Of a stretch of DNA of 64,000 nucleotides, positions 48,258-60,414 are shown piece after piece. Position 1 is the stretch's first letter; every line of letters begins with the position of its first letter. A model generated the notes under the pieces. That model did no database searches, was not told the origin of the DNA, and worked only from the letters and a program-made list of their open reading frames with translations. Made by a program: the position numbers and the translations under genes. The stretch is taken from assembly GCA_030704615.1 (NCBI GenBank), contig CM060732.1, positions 71,405,053 to 71,469,052 on the forward strand, in the 5' to 3' direction. The DNA is from Takakia lepidozioides. Lineage: Eukaryota > Streptophyta > Takakiopsida > Takakiales > Takakiaceae.

Positions 48258-51200
48258 CTGGCTTCTGGTACCAAACAGGCCTTTCAAGGTGATGTTCTTG
48301 CCTGCGCAATGCATAGCCAAGACATCAAACTCCTGATTCAACGGAACAACAGAACATCTTGGGGGAGCAACTGAGGCATTGGTTTCTGCTGTTGAAGGGG
48401 TGGAATGGTCCATCGTCACGTCAAAGAAATAATGATAAAATCATCCTGGGCCTCTTAAGAGTATACCTGAGTCCACATCCAAAGCTTGCAGTACAGTGAC
48501 AGTTCCAGATACCCACTATTTTCTCCAGACGAATGAAGAACAGATGAAAGACTACAAATGCAAAGAGAGAATAGCCTGTTTGACAGAAATTGGGAAACAA
48601 TGTAACTTGATGGTCGCACTCTCTCTTTGTATTTTCCTGGCCAATCCAGGTATGGTAGATAATTCATAATCTTGGAAACGCATGTGTTGGAACAGAGCCA
48701 CGCACCAGATTTCCTGGACATAACATCATCAAACAGCTTCTCCAACTCTCTGGAAGCAACTTGCACCTGTAAACCAATATTTCTCGCCATGTCAAATGCA
48801 ATTGAGATATGGTGTTATGACATTACATGTTTACCACTTTAACTAAGAAAGGCACTTACTAAACTTGAACTTGTTACCACTAGGGTAGCACGTGTGTTGG
48901 CCCAAGTGTCCAATGTCATCTATGTCCAAGTGCAATCCAAGCGCGTCTCCTATGTCGAGGCCCATGTGTGAAGAATTGAAATCGATATACTAAGATGATG
49001 TTTGGATGTTTGTTTAGTTACATGAGTTTATTGAGTAGTAATATATCCAATCATTGTTCCAGGAAAACCCACTTTGCTATTTTTCACGAATTTCCAGTGA
49101 CCAAAAGTACTTGAAATTCCTTATCTCCCACACCGCAGGTCCATAAATTATGAGACCAAGTCGGTGCACCCCTCCTCATCGAGGGCTTTCCAACGGTACC
49201 AAGCACCAGGGCTGGGGCCCCGCGGTTTGGGACATCTCAACGCTACAAACAAACAAACAAACAAACAAACAAACTACCTTGCTTCATATATTGATGTTGG
49301 TAGGACTCCCCTTAGACATTTATCTCTCTAGTTCTCTCTCTACATGAGGTTTTCTCCCTGTCCTCTAGGAAGCCTATTGACATTGGGTGGACTTGAAACG
49401 GGAGTACATTAATGTCTCTGTGACTAAATGCCGGCCTTGTGACCTCGTGTCCTTGTTTGTTTCGACCTGAAGCGCTTTGCTTCAGGTAAGGTAGTGCATT
49501 GGATTTAGTTGGAAAGCTTGGGGCCTTTCCCTCTTTAGAATATGCCTACATGGGCCATTCCCTGCAACTCCCTGGAGTGTGATCTCTGAATGGTAACAAG
49601 CGGACTCCTACCGCTTGGGGGCAGCCCCTCCGCCCAAATTGGGCAGTCGTATGCTCTGTCTAGCATACTCGGCACTTGGGCTCGGGTTGGTTCCTGTGCT
49701 TAAACTTATGGCCTGCGAAAACAATAAAAAATTTAGCTCCTATCAACATCAACACTCCTCAGGGTGATCCCTGGGAATTGGTTACTTATGCCAAATCTAG
49801 GGCTTCATGTGTAGTTTTTGGGGTGAATCCCAGGATGGACGATGTGTCCTTTAAAACTACATGCTCTAGCTTAGGCTTGGATTTCATGGCTAATGGGTAC
49901 CATCTCGAGACTTGATAACAGGGGTACGTTGAAGGTTGCAATGACCAAAAGTGCTTCTAATAGAGTCCCGCATCAATTCAATCTCAAAGAAGTTCGTCCC
50001 TTGACTGGCTGGAGAGCGGTCTTAGACATTGGTGATTCAATGGGGCGCTCTAGGAAGACAACCAAGGGCAACAACTTCAACTTGAGAGTTTCTAATCGGT
50101 TTGATGCTCTGGATGAGGTTGAATCCAAACAGCCAGAAGGACAAGATGCCCCTAAGTGTACGGAACCTGAACGTCCTGAATCTGAAGGATTTGGTACTCT
50201 GAATGGTTTACCAATCCTCAAGGTTTACACAAGACGAACAAATTCTATACACGGGGTAATTGTCCCCAAGCCGTCAGATGGACAATCTGTCCCTAAGTGT
50301 GCAGAGCCTGAACGTCGTGTAACTGAAGGATTTGGTACTCTAAATGGTTTACCAATCCTCAAAGTCTACACAAGACGAGCAAAATCTATACACGGGGTAA
50401 TTGTCCCCAAGCAGTCTGACGGACGATCTGCCCCTATGTGTGCGGAGCCTGTGCGTCGTGTAACTGAAAGATTTGGTACCCTGAATGGTTTACCAATTCT
50501 CAAAGTTTACACAAGACGAGCAAAATCTACACATGGGGTAACTGTCCCCCCTTTGCAGAACGGTTGGCCGTCCAGGAGCAATCACAAGCTACCTAGACGA
50601 CAAACAATTCACACGCAAAGGGCTGGCTTGCGGCTGGCCACTTTCAACTTCTCAGGGTTGACCAACCAAAGGAAAGTGGGACAAGTTCTTCGGACTAATG
50701 ATATTCATATCTGTGCTGGGCAAGAAACATGGGAAACGTCGGATAAACTGATTGGACATTGGTTATAAATGGGCAGGTAAGATGTGTACTCTCAAGGCAG
50801 CCTCTGCCAAACGCGGTCAAAAAGGGGTCGGATTCTTTGTCCATGATTTCTTGTTTGACAATCGTGAAATTATCAACAAGGGTTTGAGGTACGAGCATAG
50901 TATCTGGCTAAAACTGAATTTGAAGGGCGGCATGAGTACAAAGGACCTCTTTGTTGGTTGTGTTTACATGCCCACAGAGGGGACCCTTAGTGCTGATGCA
51001 GACAAGGCCTTCGAAGATGTAAAGCTGGACTGTGCTTCGTTCCTTGCCAAAGGTCAGGTGGTACTATTGGGGGACTTCAATGCCCGGGTGGGCAAAGGGA
51101 TCCATCAGGACGATATCATTGGACCTTTTGGTGAGGACGAGCTGAATTCTAATGGCAGACGGTTAATTAACTGTCTAGAAGAGCTTCAGCTTTTGACCTT

Positions 51201-54200
51201 GAATAACAGGACAAGAGGTGACCAAGTGCAGTGGACTCGTGAGAAACCCCAAACTGGGGAACGTTCCATTGTGGACAATATCATAATGGACAAAATTTTG
51301 TTCCCCCAGTGTGCCAATGTGTTGATCGACAGAATTGATATTGGTACCTCTGACCACTTCCTGGTTTGGACTGAGATCAAAAGGTGTTCAGAAAAATTCC
51401 ACAATGAGGAGGTCAAGGCTGAGTACGTCCAGGCCTTGCAAGAGGCTCTCCCTCATTTTGTCCAATCGCTCCAAGAACTTCAGTCACGCTCTGTTAACGC
51501 AAGAAATGAAGTCGAAAGAGCAGTGGACTCTTGGGAGAGTTTCGTTTCCTCCGTGGCTGACAAGATCATTGGGAGGAAACTAATTGTCTGCGGTAGAGCA
51601 GTTAATTGGTGGACTAATGAGATTAAACTCAAGATAGCTGAGAGACGAGCCCTCTATAAAGAGTGATGCAATTTGGAAACCAACAGAGAATTGTGGGCGA
51701 GGTACTACCAGCTCCGTAAAGATATCAATCAGCTTGTTAGGTCTCAGAAGAAATTATACTGGGACAAGTTATACAGTGAAATAAACTCAAACCACCATGG
51801 TGGTAATGACAAGAAATTCTGGTTGGCCCTTCAACGTTTGTACAAGCTGAAAAACGGTCAGCAAGTACAAGCGCTGAAGAGTACTAAAGGTGCAGTGGTG
51901 ACTTCATCGGTTGACATTGTCAAAACCTTTGAAACTCACTACAGTATCCTTGGCAGAACTTCTAGGTCTAACAGTGAGGGGTCTTCTGCTGAATGGAGGG
52001 ACACAGTTGGAAAAACTGTTCCTATGATTCAAAACAGCCCTGATGAACTGGAGTATATTTCAATGGCTTATAATGCTCCCATTAGTTCTTCTGAGATTGT
52101 GGAAGCAATTGAACATTTAAATGGATACAAAGCTGGTGGACCTGATGGTATTGTCAACGAGCTTATCAAGCACGGTGGCGATCCCATGATAGAGACCCTA
52201 GTTCTCCTCTTTAACCTTATCTGGAAGACTGAAATGATCCCCTTTCGCTGGCGACAGGGGGTCATTGTCAATCTATACAAGAAGGGTGACAGAGAAGAAC
52301 CGGGGAACTACCGTGGCATCACGCTCCTCAATGCTGTTGGCAAGACATTCTGCAGAGTTATAAGTACTCGTCTCGAGGTTGATCTGGAGTCTAGAGGTTG
52401 TTTCCACGAAGGCCAAGCTGGCTTTCGGCGAAACAGGGGCTGTGTGGATCATATCTTCACTCTAAGCCAGATATCCAGGGAAGGAAAAAAGAAGGGAAAC
52501 CCACTTATGTTTTTTTCCTGGATGTCAAAAAGGCTTATGACACAGTGTGGAGAGATGGCCTATGGTTCCGCCTCTGGTCTTGTGGGATCAAGGGAAAGAT
52601 GTGGAGAGTTGTCCACAACTTGTATGCTCACACCAAAAGCTGTGTCACTGTTAACGGACAGAAGTCCAACTTCTTTGACATAGACCAAGGTGTAGCTCAA
52701 GGATGTACTCTCTCCCCTCTGCTCTTCAATGTTTTCATCAATCAACTCCTCGAGGATGTGGAAAGTGAGGGATTTGGGTTAAGGGTGGGTGATACCACCA
52801 TACCAGCCCTTATGTTTGCGGATGACTTCGCAGGCATAGGGGAGACTCCAACCAATCTCCAGGAGTTGATTGATTGCGCGAAGAGATACTTTGATCTTTG
52901 GGGGCTAGAGGCTAATGTCAGCAAATGTGCAGTGGTAGCATTCAACGACAGAGGAGAGGGAGGAAGTGATCTTAAGTGGCAGTGGGGTAGCCAAGAGATC
53001 CCGGTCCTCCCTTCCTACACTTACCTGGGCGTTGAGTTCTCCTCCAATTGTAATTGGGATGCACATATCTGGAAAGTTGTTCAAACTGGCAAGGGCAAAG
53101 CTCTGGGGCTCACTAAATTTTTCCACTGCAGAGGGGTCAACTCTGAGGTTAAGAAAACCATGCTTTGTCGTGTTATTAGACCTGCCTTGGAGTACGGATC
53201 TGCTATATGGGTTGATAACTCCAACCAGGCTAAGTCTCTAGAATCCATTCAAGTGGGGGTGCTTAAGGAGTGTATGTCAGCATGCTCCAAAACAGCCAAT
53301 GTGGCGGTTCGGGGTGAGTTTGGCATTCCGTCCTTCAGCTCCCGACGAGATGAATTCAAGGTCAGATGGTGGGGTCAGCTGCAACATATGCCCAACACCA
53401 GATATCCTAAGTTAATCGACTCTATATCTTGGAAACAGGACCGCCCTGTCAACAGGCTAAGTCCTGGCAGAAGAGAGTAGAAGAGATCCTCAAGGACCTG
53501 GACCTGGATCCGCAAGTCTTGACACTGCTGGATAAATCTGACTTAGAGGCTGTAGTGTCCTCAGCCATGTCTATTGCCATGAGATTGTCTGATGAAAATG
53601 AAGTTAAGCAGAAAACTTCCCTGAACTTGTTTCCAGTCTGTGACATGGGGGAGGACATCTTGGATGACCTCAAGGGTCTATCCACTCTCGGCACTAGACT
53701 GAAATTTAAACTCAGGGCAGGAAGCCTACCTTTGAACAGCAAACAGAAGCAGAGAGGAAAGGGAGAGTGCAATTGCCCATTGTGTGGGCAATCTGAAGAC
53801 AGTATTCATTTTCTGATACACTGTCCGGGGTTCTCTCACCAAAGAGACGCTCTCTTCAAATCTATTAAGGGAATTGCGCCTGTACCCCTGTTTACCAACT
53901 TTGAAAGTCTCGAGGCTGAGCCAAAAGCCCAGGCCCTCCTGAGGCCTAGTTTTTGGGCAAATCACACACAGCAGATTGATGCTTGTGTGAAGGGATTTCT
54001 AGACGATATCTGGAAAACCCGGATTAATTCTTTATATGGAGGTAAGTCTTACTACCAACGTCAGCCCCTGACAGAGGTAGGTTCTGTCCCTTTTGTTCCC
54101 GCTCAAACTGGGCGCGGGGTCAATGGCCACAAGGCTACGGCAAACAACGTCTTATGAGTACAATCTCTACATGAGGTACAGACATTCTTTGATGTGTTTC

Positions 54201-57200
54201 CAATTGGTTTCTTGCTGTTCTACTTTGTCCATGGGCATTAGGGCACCTGTGAACATAGAACAGCTTCATAGTTTTCCTCTTTGTTTCTCAACAATCCACC
54301 CCTCCTCAGCTCTATGTGAGCACCCTGACAATTTTGGGGTGGTTTTGTGTCCTGGTTAGTCAAAAAACTCAAGGACCAGCTTTAAGAGTTTGAGAAACCC
54401 AGGAGGAAAATTCCTAATTGACAGGGAACAGCGAATGAATACCTCTCTTACTTTGAGCAATATCCTGCGTCCCCCCTTTATCATCCATTAGTTTCTTCAT
54501 TACACACTCTACTAAAGAAGTTTGACATTCACCTCAGTCAGAGATGTTTTGTACGAGAGTTTCTGAGTGTCTTGTGGTGGCGGGTCACGACGAGGGCCTG
54601 GCTCTTTGTTCCTGGCCATGTGAGCTGCATAGCATTGCTGCATGCCTCTTGCATTTGCATACCTGATTGGTGTAAAATGCAAGCCCAAGCAAGACAAATA
54701 TTGAATTTGACCGACTGCAGGATGAAGGGATGGAGATTGTGCAGGGATGGCGTTCTAGGCCTACTAAGCCACTGGAGTTGGCTCATGGCTAGATATATCA
54801 GCTGTCAAATATGCTTTTATTGAAATGACATGTGAAGTGACAACACATCTTGGCCAGCAGATTCCACCAGGCAGTGGAGGTCAATGACATTTTTTATCTG
54901 AATTCATTGTTCCATACTTAATTCCCAGGAACCTGTGGCAGGAAAATTAGTTCAGCTCTCGGCTCATTAATTGGCTGCTTTGGCTTTTCTCCAAACAATG
55001 TCGCTATTGATGTCTATAACAACCAACTTAAAGCAAGTGTGAGCTCTTTTCAAATTCTTGATAAAGCAATGGTGTATGAATAAAATCAATCTGGCATACC
55101 TGTAAGAGTGGGTCCCCTTTCTCTTTCCCTTTACTGCCAGGTGGACATTCGCGTCCCATGGTGTTTCCTCCCGTAGATTGACAGAGCGCAAAGTTAGGTG
55201 CTCCACCTGTTCCTCTTTGCCCTTGGCTTTGCGATGCAGTCTTATCTTTGGCAACCTTGCACCAAGCTTCAAACGTTGCTGGCGTATGCCCTTTGCCTGA
55301 TGTGAGTACCTGAGCCCATCAGTTTTGTGACTGGATTACTCCTACCCCATTGTTGCACATATAACATTTTGACTAGGTGAGTAGCCATTCACTGTTTCCC
55401 ACCTTGATCTTTTTTCCATCACCAGTGAAGGCGACTTTGAAACAGGAGCATTGGCAAGCAGATAAGAGAACAAGGCAACTTGTCTCAGTCCTATGGCATG
55501 CTTGATTGAAGATGTAATGTACAGGACGTTTACACAGCTGGTCAGAAAGGAATTGAGTAGCTAATTTCAAGATGTCTGAGTCAGGATGCTAGATTGAGAT
55601 GCTACATTGAGTCGAGTTCTGGTGCTCCTTCTGCTCTGATCATATGTCAGACAGGAGGAGCTCCAACTGATCTGACTTCTCCACAATTGAGACTAAGCCA
55701 AAACTGACCTGGGGGAATGACTGGGTCCCGTTCCTGAAGGCAACGCTATCTCAGTTTCTAGCAAGGAGGTTTCCTTTGAGACCCTGTACAAAAGCTCCGA
55801 ACCATCAGGACCCCGAGCTTCCATCTGTACGTACTTCTCTCGGATTCGGTCAGGACCCCCAGCTTTTTGACGGTTAAGGACTTTCAAGGACTGTCCAACC
55901 TCAATCCCACCCTCTGCTTTCATCGGGCTTCTCCGTGACACTGTTTCAACATCGCTGATGTAGTCCCATGATCCCTCTTCCAAGGTTATTGAAGAGGACT
56001 TCTCGTAGTTGAAGAGACGGCTCTGGACCTTGCTGTAGTTTGTCTGCTCAAAGTAATACAGAAGTATGAGGAAAAGATCCTGTCGTAAAAGCCCCAATCT
56101 GGTGGCCCCAATCAGTGGATGCGCAGTGTACAGTGAATAAGTTGGTGTGATTGTTTGATCCTTAAGCTTGTAGATGCACATGCGGAAAGCTCTGAGAAAA
56201 AAGAAGCATATGTACACCTTGAATCATTACCAATTTGCAAACTAATTTGGAGCTGGTAGTGTGGAGCAGACCTGGATTTAGCATGGGCATGATTCCATCA
56301 GAATTTTAGCTCCATAAGCATGCAGTTACAGTATCAAAGATGACGAGATAAGGCACACCTTCTTCTTGGAAGCTGGACGATTGCTGCCCTTCGGCTTGCC
56401 ACGAGAGAGCTTGGTCTCCAGCTCAGGCTCCAAGTGCGAACTCACCATTGGCTTCACCTGCCCGCTCATGCACACATACCTCATCAGACCTATCTCAAGT
56501 CCCGCAATACTTTCATTTTTTGTGAAAGAAAGGGGTTTGGGTATATAAAGTTTGACTCGACCAGGGATAAACAGACTATGGAGCTATTGCAGATCTCTTT
56601 CGTGGCAAAATGGTTGTGGAAAACCGCACCCTTTGGAGATTTTCTGGGCAGGGTTTGGCACAATCCATTGGAGTTTGAGGCTTTATCATCTTCCTCAACA
56701 GGCTCTGATCGCTACCAGAATATTGGTCACCAGTAAGATCCAGCACAGGCAGGTCCAAAAATTGCTAGTTCACTGGACTTCTCCTCAGACATGCTGTCCA
56801 TTGAAATCTGCCTCAATTTGATCTACCCACAGAGATCCTCCTCACAAAGCAGGACAGAAATGGGCCGATCAGACATAAATGAGGATCCATGCGCAACATA
56901 CAAGGGGCCTGGAGCGTCAGCTCACCACAGAAGTCCAGTGTTACAAGGATAATTTGATTGACATCGGGGAAACTATATCCTGATGCCTTACTACTTGTTC
57001 GCCATGTTCTCTGCATCACTGACCAAGGCTTTCGACACTTGCAGAGTCAGCTGGCACAATCTCCAGATCGAGACAGGATGATGGCTTGACATACTGCATG
57101 AGGAGAAGATTTTCCCATCTTGCACCTTGGAAGAAGTGGAGTCAGAACTTTATTTCTCTCTGCTCTGGGATTAGAGAGAGATATTCTCTCTTTTCAGAGG

Positions 57201-60200
57201 TCACTCATCCCTGGCATGTGTTTATTTATGAAGGCAAGAAATGCTTGGCAACTTACCTTCTCTAGGCAGACATCACGAAGCAACAACTTATGCATAATCT
57301 TGTGGGCTTCCTGTGGACGTCATCACGTACCTTTCTTCTTACTTCTATAGCACTCAATCCCAAGATTCTCTCCCCCTTTTTCCCATCCCTTCCCTATCCC
57401 CTCCTTTCAAAAGGCCCTTAAAAGTGTAATTGTATGATAGAAGCTCAACAACCTTGGACCAGTCAAGCTTGTGCGGAGCCATTATGATAGACTTGCGCCG
57501 CAGAAATGGACGCTTCGGCACATCAGGCTGCTCTTCATACTGCAGCTGATCCAGTTGATTGGGCATGCCCCCACCCCCCCCAACTGGACACTCTTCGATG
57601 GGTTTATGCTGCAGCAATGCCTCAAAATTTTCTTGCATGTTCTGGGGTTCTTGAGATGGCTTGAGGTGACCTGAATTGAGAGAGTAGCGTTCCATCACCC
57701 CAGAGGCCAAGAGAGCTTGCTTTGGTGCCAGTGGTGCAGGCTGTCTGTCAGATTTATACAAAACAAGAGCATATCACATAAAAAGCACAATAACCAGTCC
57801 ACACACAGTGAGGATTCCAGAAACTTCACATACATATAGGCAGGAATACAAAGAATAAACATAGGGTTTGTGATGTGATTGTGTTTGACATCCATCACGT
57901 TCTTGGGATATGCCGAACCAAGTCTGCAAAAGGTGTGAAGTGACTGTAACGAGTCAAGATATGCAGTACATTCCTCACGGCAAGTGACCTAGATTTTGCA
58001 TGGCAAGGGAAGATCTCACATGAAAATCAAAGCCTGAAACATGTGTTCCAAGCAAAGTCACCCATCTGTGAAGCAAACATTTGCAAGTTTGCCTGCATAT
58101 ACTAACCTAGCGTAAATGCTTTTAACAAACTGTGGGCGAAACCTTACTTGTTGGAGACCAGAGGACTGGCTTCAGTGTTCAGCACCCGTGGGCGCTCATG
58201 ATGGGACCTTGGAGGTTTATACACTGGATCTGGGCAGTTAGGTGAATGGGTGAAATACCACTGGCATTTGCCCATGTTGCTACCAGGGCTGTGGTACTGG
58301 TCTGAGCCTCCCTTCAGCATGCTGCCCTCTGAAAGCTTTCTTAGTGAAGTCATAGATGTTTGAGAGTGCACGTTCACTTTCTCCATCGATGAGATCGATG
58401 AGATCGCTGAGAGCCTCAGATCACCCGAGCGTTGGATTGCCAAGCCAGGTGTGTTTGGTGAAGTAGACCTGGATTTTATAGGGATGTTAGACTTCTGTGG
58501 ACGAATCTGGCCTGGGTTCTTTGTTTGAATAAGAATATCGCAGGAAGAATATCATTGAAACACAAGGACACCTTCCAAAGGCAAGTCACCTGGAGGTGCA
58601 GAGAACAAGTGGTGTTGCTGGACACCTTTTAAGTAGGAATCGGGCCTCTGTTTCTGGACCTGCATGTGATATCCATGTTCAAAGCTCTAGTTTGTAAGAA
58701 TATTAAAAGTTCAAGAACAATGTTATGGTCACAATGGCAGTGACAATTATGAATCCAGTTCACACAATTCCATATTTCGGCAAGCAAGAAAATCAAGCCC
58801 CCTCAGGCAAAAACATGACCCCTAGGCTCCTGACAAACCAGAACAGGCACCCCCAGCATATCTTCCCCTTTCGCTTTCCATGGACGTTATAAAGTACCAT
58901 TTCATCTCATTTCTCCTATTGGGATGAACTCCAGAGGGAGACAAGCTTAGTAAGACCATTGAAGAACATACCACCCAAGTGTGATATCGTTCAGCAAAAG
59001 AAATACTGTTGAGGTTATTTGTTGGCTTCATGAACAGGTGGAATTAAAGGGGTGCTTGAAGGGCCTTCCCATTTTGGGAACTGGACTCCAGTGAAAACCA
59101 AAAGTAGGATGCTTACGTGTTAAAAACGAGCTAACCCAACTAGGACAAAGAGCAACAGGCCAACTTGGGGGTCTGATGTCAAAGAGCATACATTGACTGC
59201 CCAGTGCAGTAGACAATCACCTGAATATTCCCACTTCCCTAACATCAAAAGACTCACAGAATTGTGCAGTTTAACAGGCTCCAGATAAGGTCCAAAGCTG
59301 TGACTATCCTTGGCTTTAAAATTTGATGGTCCACAATTGCCTGTCCAACTTTCATATTAACACAAACTGTAACGGACAGCATTGACGTACCATTCAAGGC
59401 CATGTGCAGCTGCAATATCTTCTGCTGCAGCTGTCTACAAAGCTGCGGTAGTAAGTTCCGAGAAGATGCCCTGTCCGCTTCTTGAGACATCTGTGATAAT
59501 ACTGCTCGGATTTCCTGCAACCAATTGAACCAGGATTTTTGAGTTTGTACAATACAACAAGAGATGAAGCTATTCTTCAGCCACACATTTCTTCCACAAC
59601 ATAGGATTGCAAATTACAATCTTTCTCAAGGCTCCCTGGAGTCATTGATACGGATGAAGCTTCATTCGGCAGACCTTGCCAATCACAGATATCCACATTG
59701 AGAAAAAAGTGGGAAGAATGTACACAAGAAGGGAATAACCTTAATCTCCATGATGATAGCTTGTAATCGCTTTGACTTCAGTCGGCGCCGTACCCGTGCC
59801 CCCTCCGTCACTGCTTGAATTTTCCCCAATGACCAAACAAAAAGTTCTGCCATCCCAGTGAAATACTTTAACAATACATTTCCTCGAGCTCTGTTCAGAT
59901 TCAGCTACCCAAAGAGGGACTTGGTACCCAACTTCTACAAATCCTTTTGAATATTCAGGGTCTACCAAAACACCAGATAACAGTCTTGTTCAGAATTAGG
60001 TTGGGTAAGTGGTGTAAAGATTTCTGTGATTGCAAATTATCAAACTATTCTATGATATTTTGTTTGGTTCTGAACTTGCTTATGAGACTGGAAGTCATTT
60101 ACAATTGTTGTCTGATCGTCTTTTGCACCCTAATACATACACATATATATGTAGATATCTATATATATACATGTATGTATGAGGATCTTCTAATAAAGGG

Positions 60201-60414
60201 TGCTCAAAGGGGACAAGATATCCAGATATCAGCTCGTATGTGTAGTTGAACAACAAATTTCTGAGTAGTATTATCATAAGTTAAACTATGAGATACTCTT
60301 TCCACTGCATACAATTTCTCTTACTGATTTCTTGAAACATACATATTACTTACCAAAAGACGGAGGCCTGAGACTTCTGGTCAGCTGCCTCCGCTTTACC
60401 AGGCTGTAGTAATC
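48258..60414 (-). CDS. Uncharacterised intron-rich gene (gene 2), partial model
   Basis: Exons with matching phases (minus): 60414-60354, 59882-59740, 59514-59391, then after a gap 58659-58590, 58511-58148, 57744-57453, 56457-56359; 56191-55709 (junction before it unresolved); then 55296-55100, 54662-54533, 48766-48706, 48388-48258. An exon at 55.38-55.56 kb is probable but unplaced. Visible: a basic helical N-terminal part (SLVKRRQLTRSLRPPS, ARVRRRLKSKRLQAIIMEIK, EIRAVLSQMSQEADRASSRN), a Ser/Pro-rich middle, KRPFLRRKSIIMAPHKLDWSK, a hydrophobic-aromatic stretch (LGLLRQDLFLILLYYFEQT), and a basic segment (LKLGARLPKIRLHRKAKGKE). First and last exons are not found. I do not recognise the family; a cytoskeletal or RNA-related scaffold would fit the composition, but that is a guess. 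Confidence 0.6.
49247..49275. repeat. (ACAA)n microsatellite
   Basis: Seven to eight tandem CAAA/ACAA units, about 75 bp before the LINE insertion point. Confidence 0.9.
49893..50768 (+). pseudogene. LINE ORF1-like region with a triplicated 47-residue repeat and start of EN
   Basis: A 291-codon frame. FGTLNGLPILKVYTRR begins three repeats of exactly 141 bp (at 50190, 50331 and 50472), each also holding IHGVIVPK or a variant and a CAEP/CTEP element. The region after them is basic. In the same frame the endonuclease begins (LATFNFSGL, then AGQETWE), and the frame closes at 50766 after KLIGHWL. Repeat function is unknown; one Cys per repeat hints at no classical knuckle. Confidence 0.75.
50752..51666 (+). 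pseudogene. LINE endonuclease (APE/EEP type)
   Basis: Continues the endonuclease after a frameshift: GVGFFVHDFL, VYMPTEGTLS, VVLLGDFNARVG (the conserved GDFN), SIVDNIIM and the terminal TSDHFLVW with the catalytic His. A basic linker follows and ends at a TGA (51664-51666); the next frame resumes seven bases on with LWARYYQLRKDINQL, so this is probably one nonsense mutation. Confidence 0.85.
51673..53480 (+). pseudogene. LINE reverse transcriptase
   Basis: Two overlapping frames. The first has GYKAGGPDGIVNELIK, NLYKKGDREEPGNYRGITLL and GQAGFRRNRGCVDHI. After a frameshift near 52500 the second has FFLDVKKAYDTVWRDGLW, GVAQGCTLSPLLFNVFIN and the catalytic MFADDF, then TYLGVEF. These are the standard non-LTR RT blocks in order. 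Confidence 0.9.
53429..54157 (+). pseudogene. LINE C-terminal domain with CCHC knuckle
   Basis: After another frameshift near 53470 the frame runs to the element end. CNCPLCGQSEDSIHFLIHC is a C-x2-C-x7-8-H-x4-C motif usual at the C-terminus of such LINEs. The last residues (RGVNGHKATANNVL) are coded by the conserved 3' end that recurs in the truncated copies. Confidence 0.8.

Larger units (their letters stand above)
49351..54163 (+). mobile_element. Full-length APE-type LINE, broken, with 14-bp TSD
   Basis: Both sides carry the same 14 bp, TCTCTACATGAGGT (49337-49350 and 54164-54177), which fixes the ends. The element is 4.8 kb with no A-tail; it ends CAAACAACGTCTTATGAGTA and CAA. It carries an ORF1-like region running into an APE endonuclease, a reverse transcriptase and a C-terminal zinc knuckle. 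Frame breaks near 50760, 52500 and 53470 and a TGA at 51664 make it inactive, although the perfect TSD suggests insertion was not very long ago. It lies antisense inside an intron of gene 2 (between the exons at 54533 and 48766). Clade not assigned; Jockey/I-like features are possible. Confidence 0.9.

Noticed and set aside
48389-48419. ATG start at about 48413 for a separate small gene (MDHSTP...)
   Set aside because: A pyrimidine-rich acceptor at 48389 gives the exact phase needed by the preceding exon of gene 2, so it is better read as an internal exon.
56530-57360. Possible LINE-B reverse transcriptase (TKAFDT and nearby frames)
   Set aside because: Only one short string resembles RT and its frame is broken at once; the RNAWQL-like string at 57237 supports a LINE-B relic only weakly.
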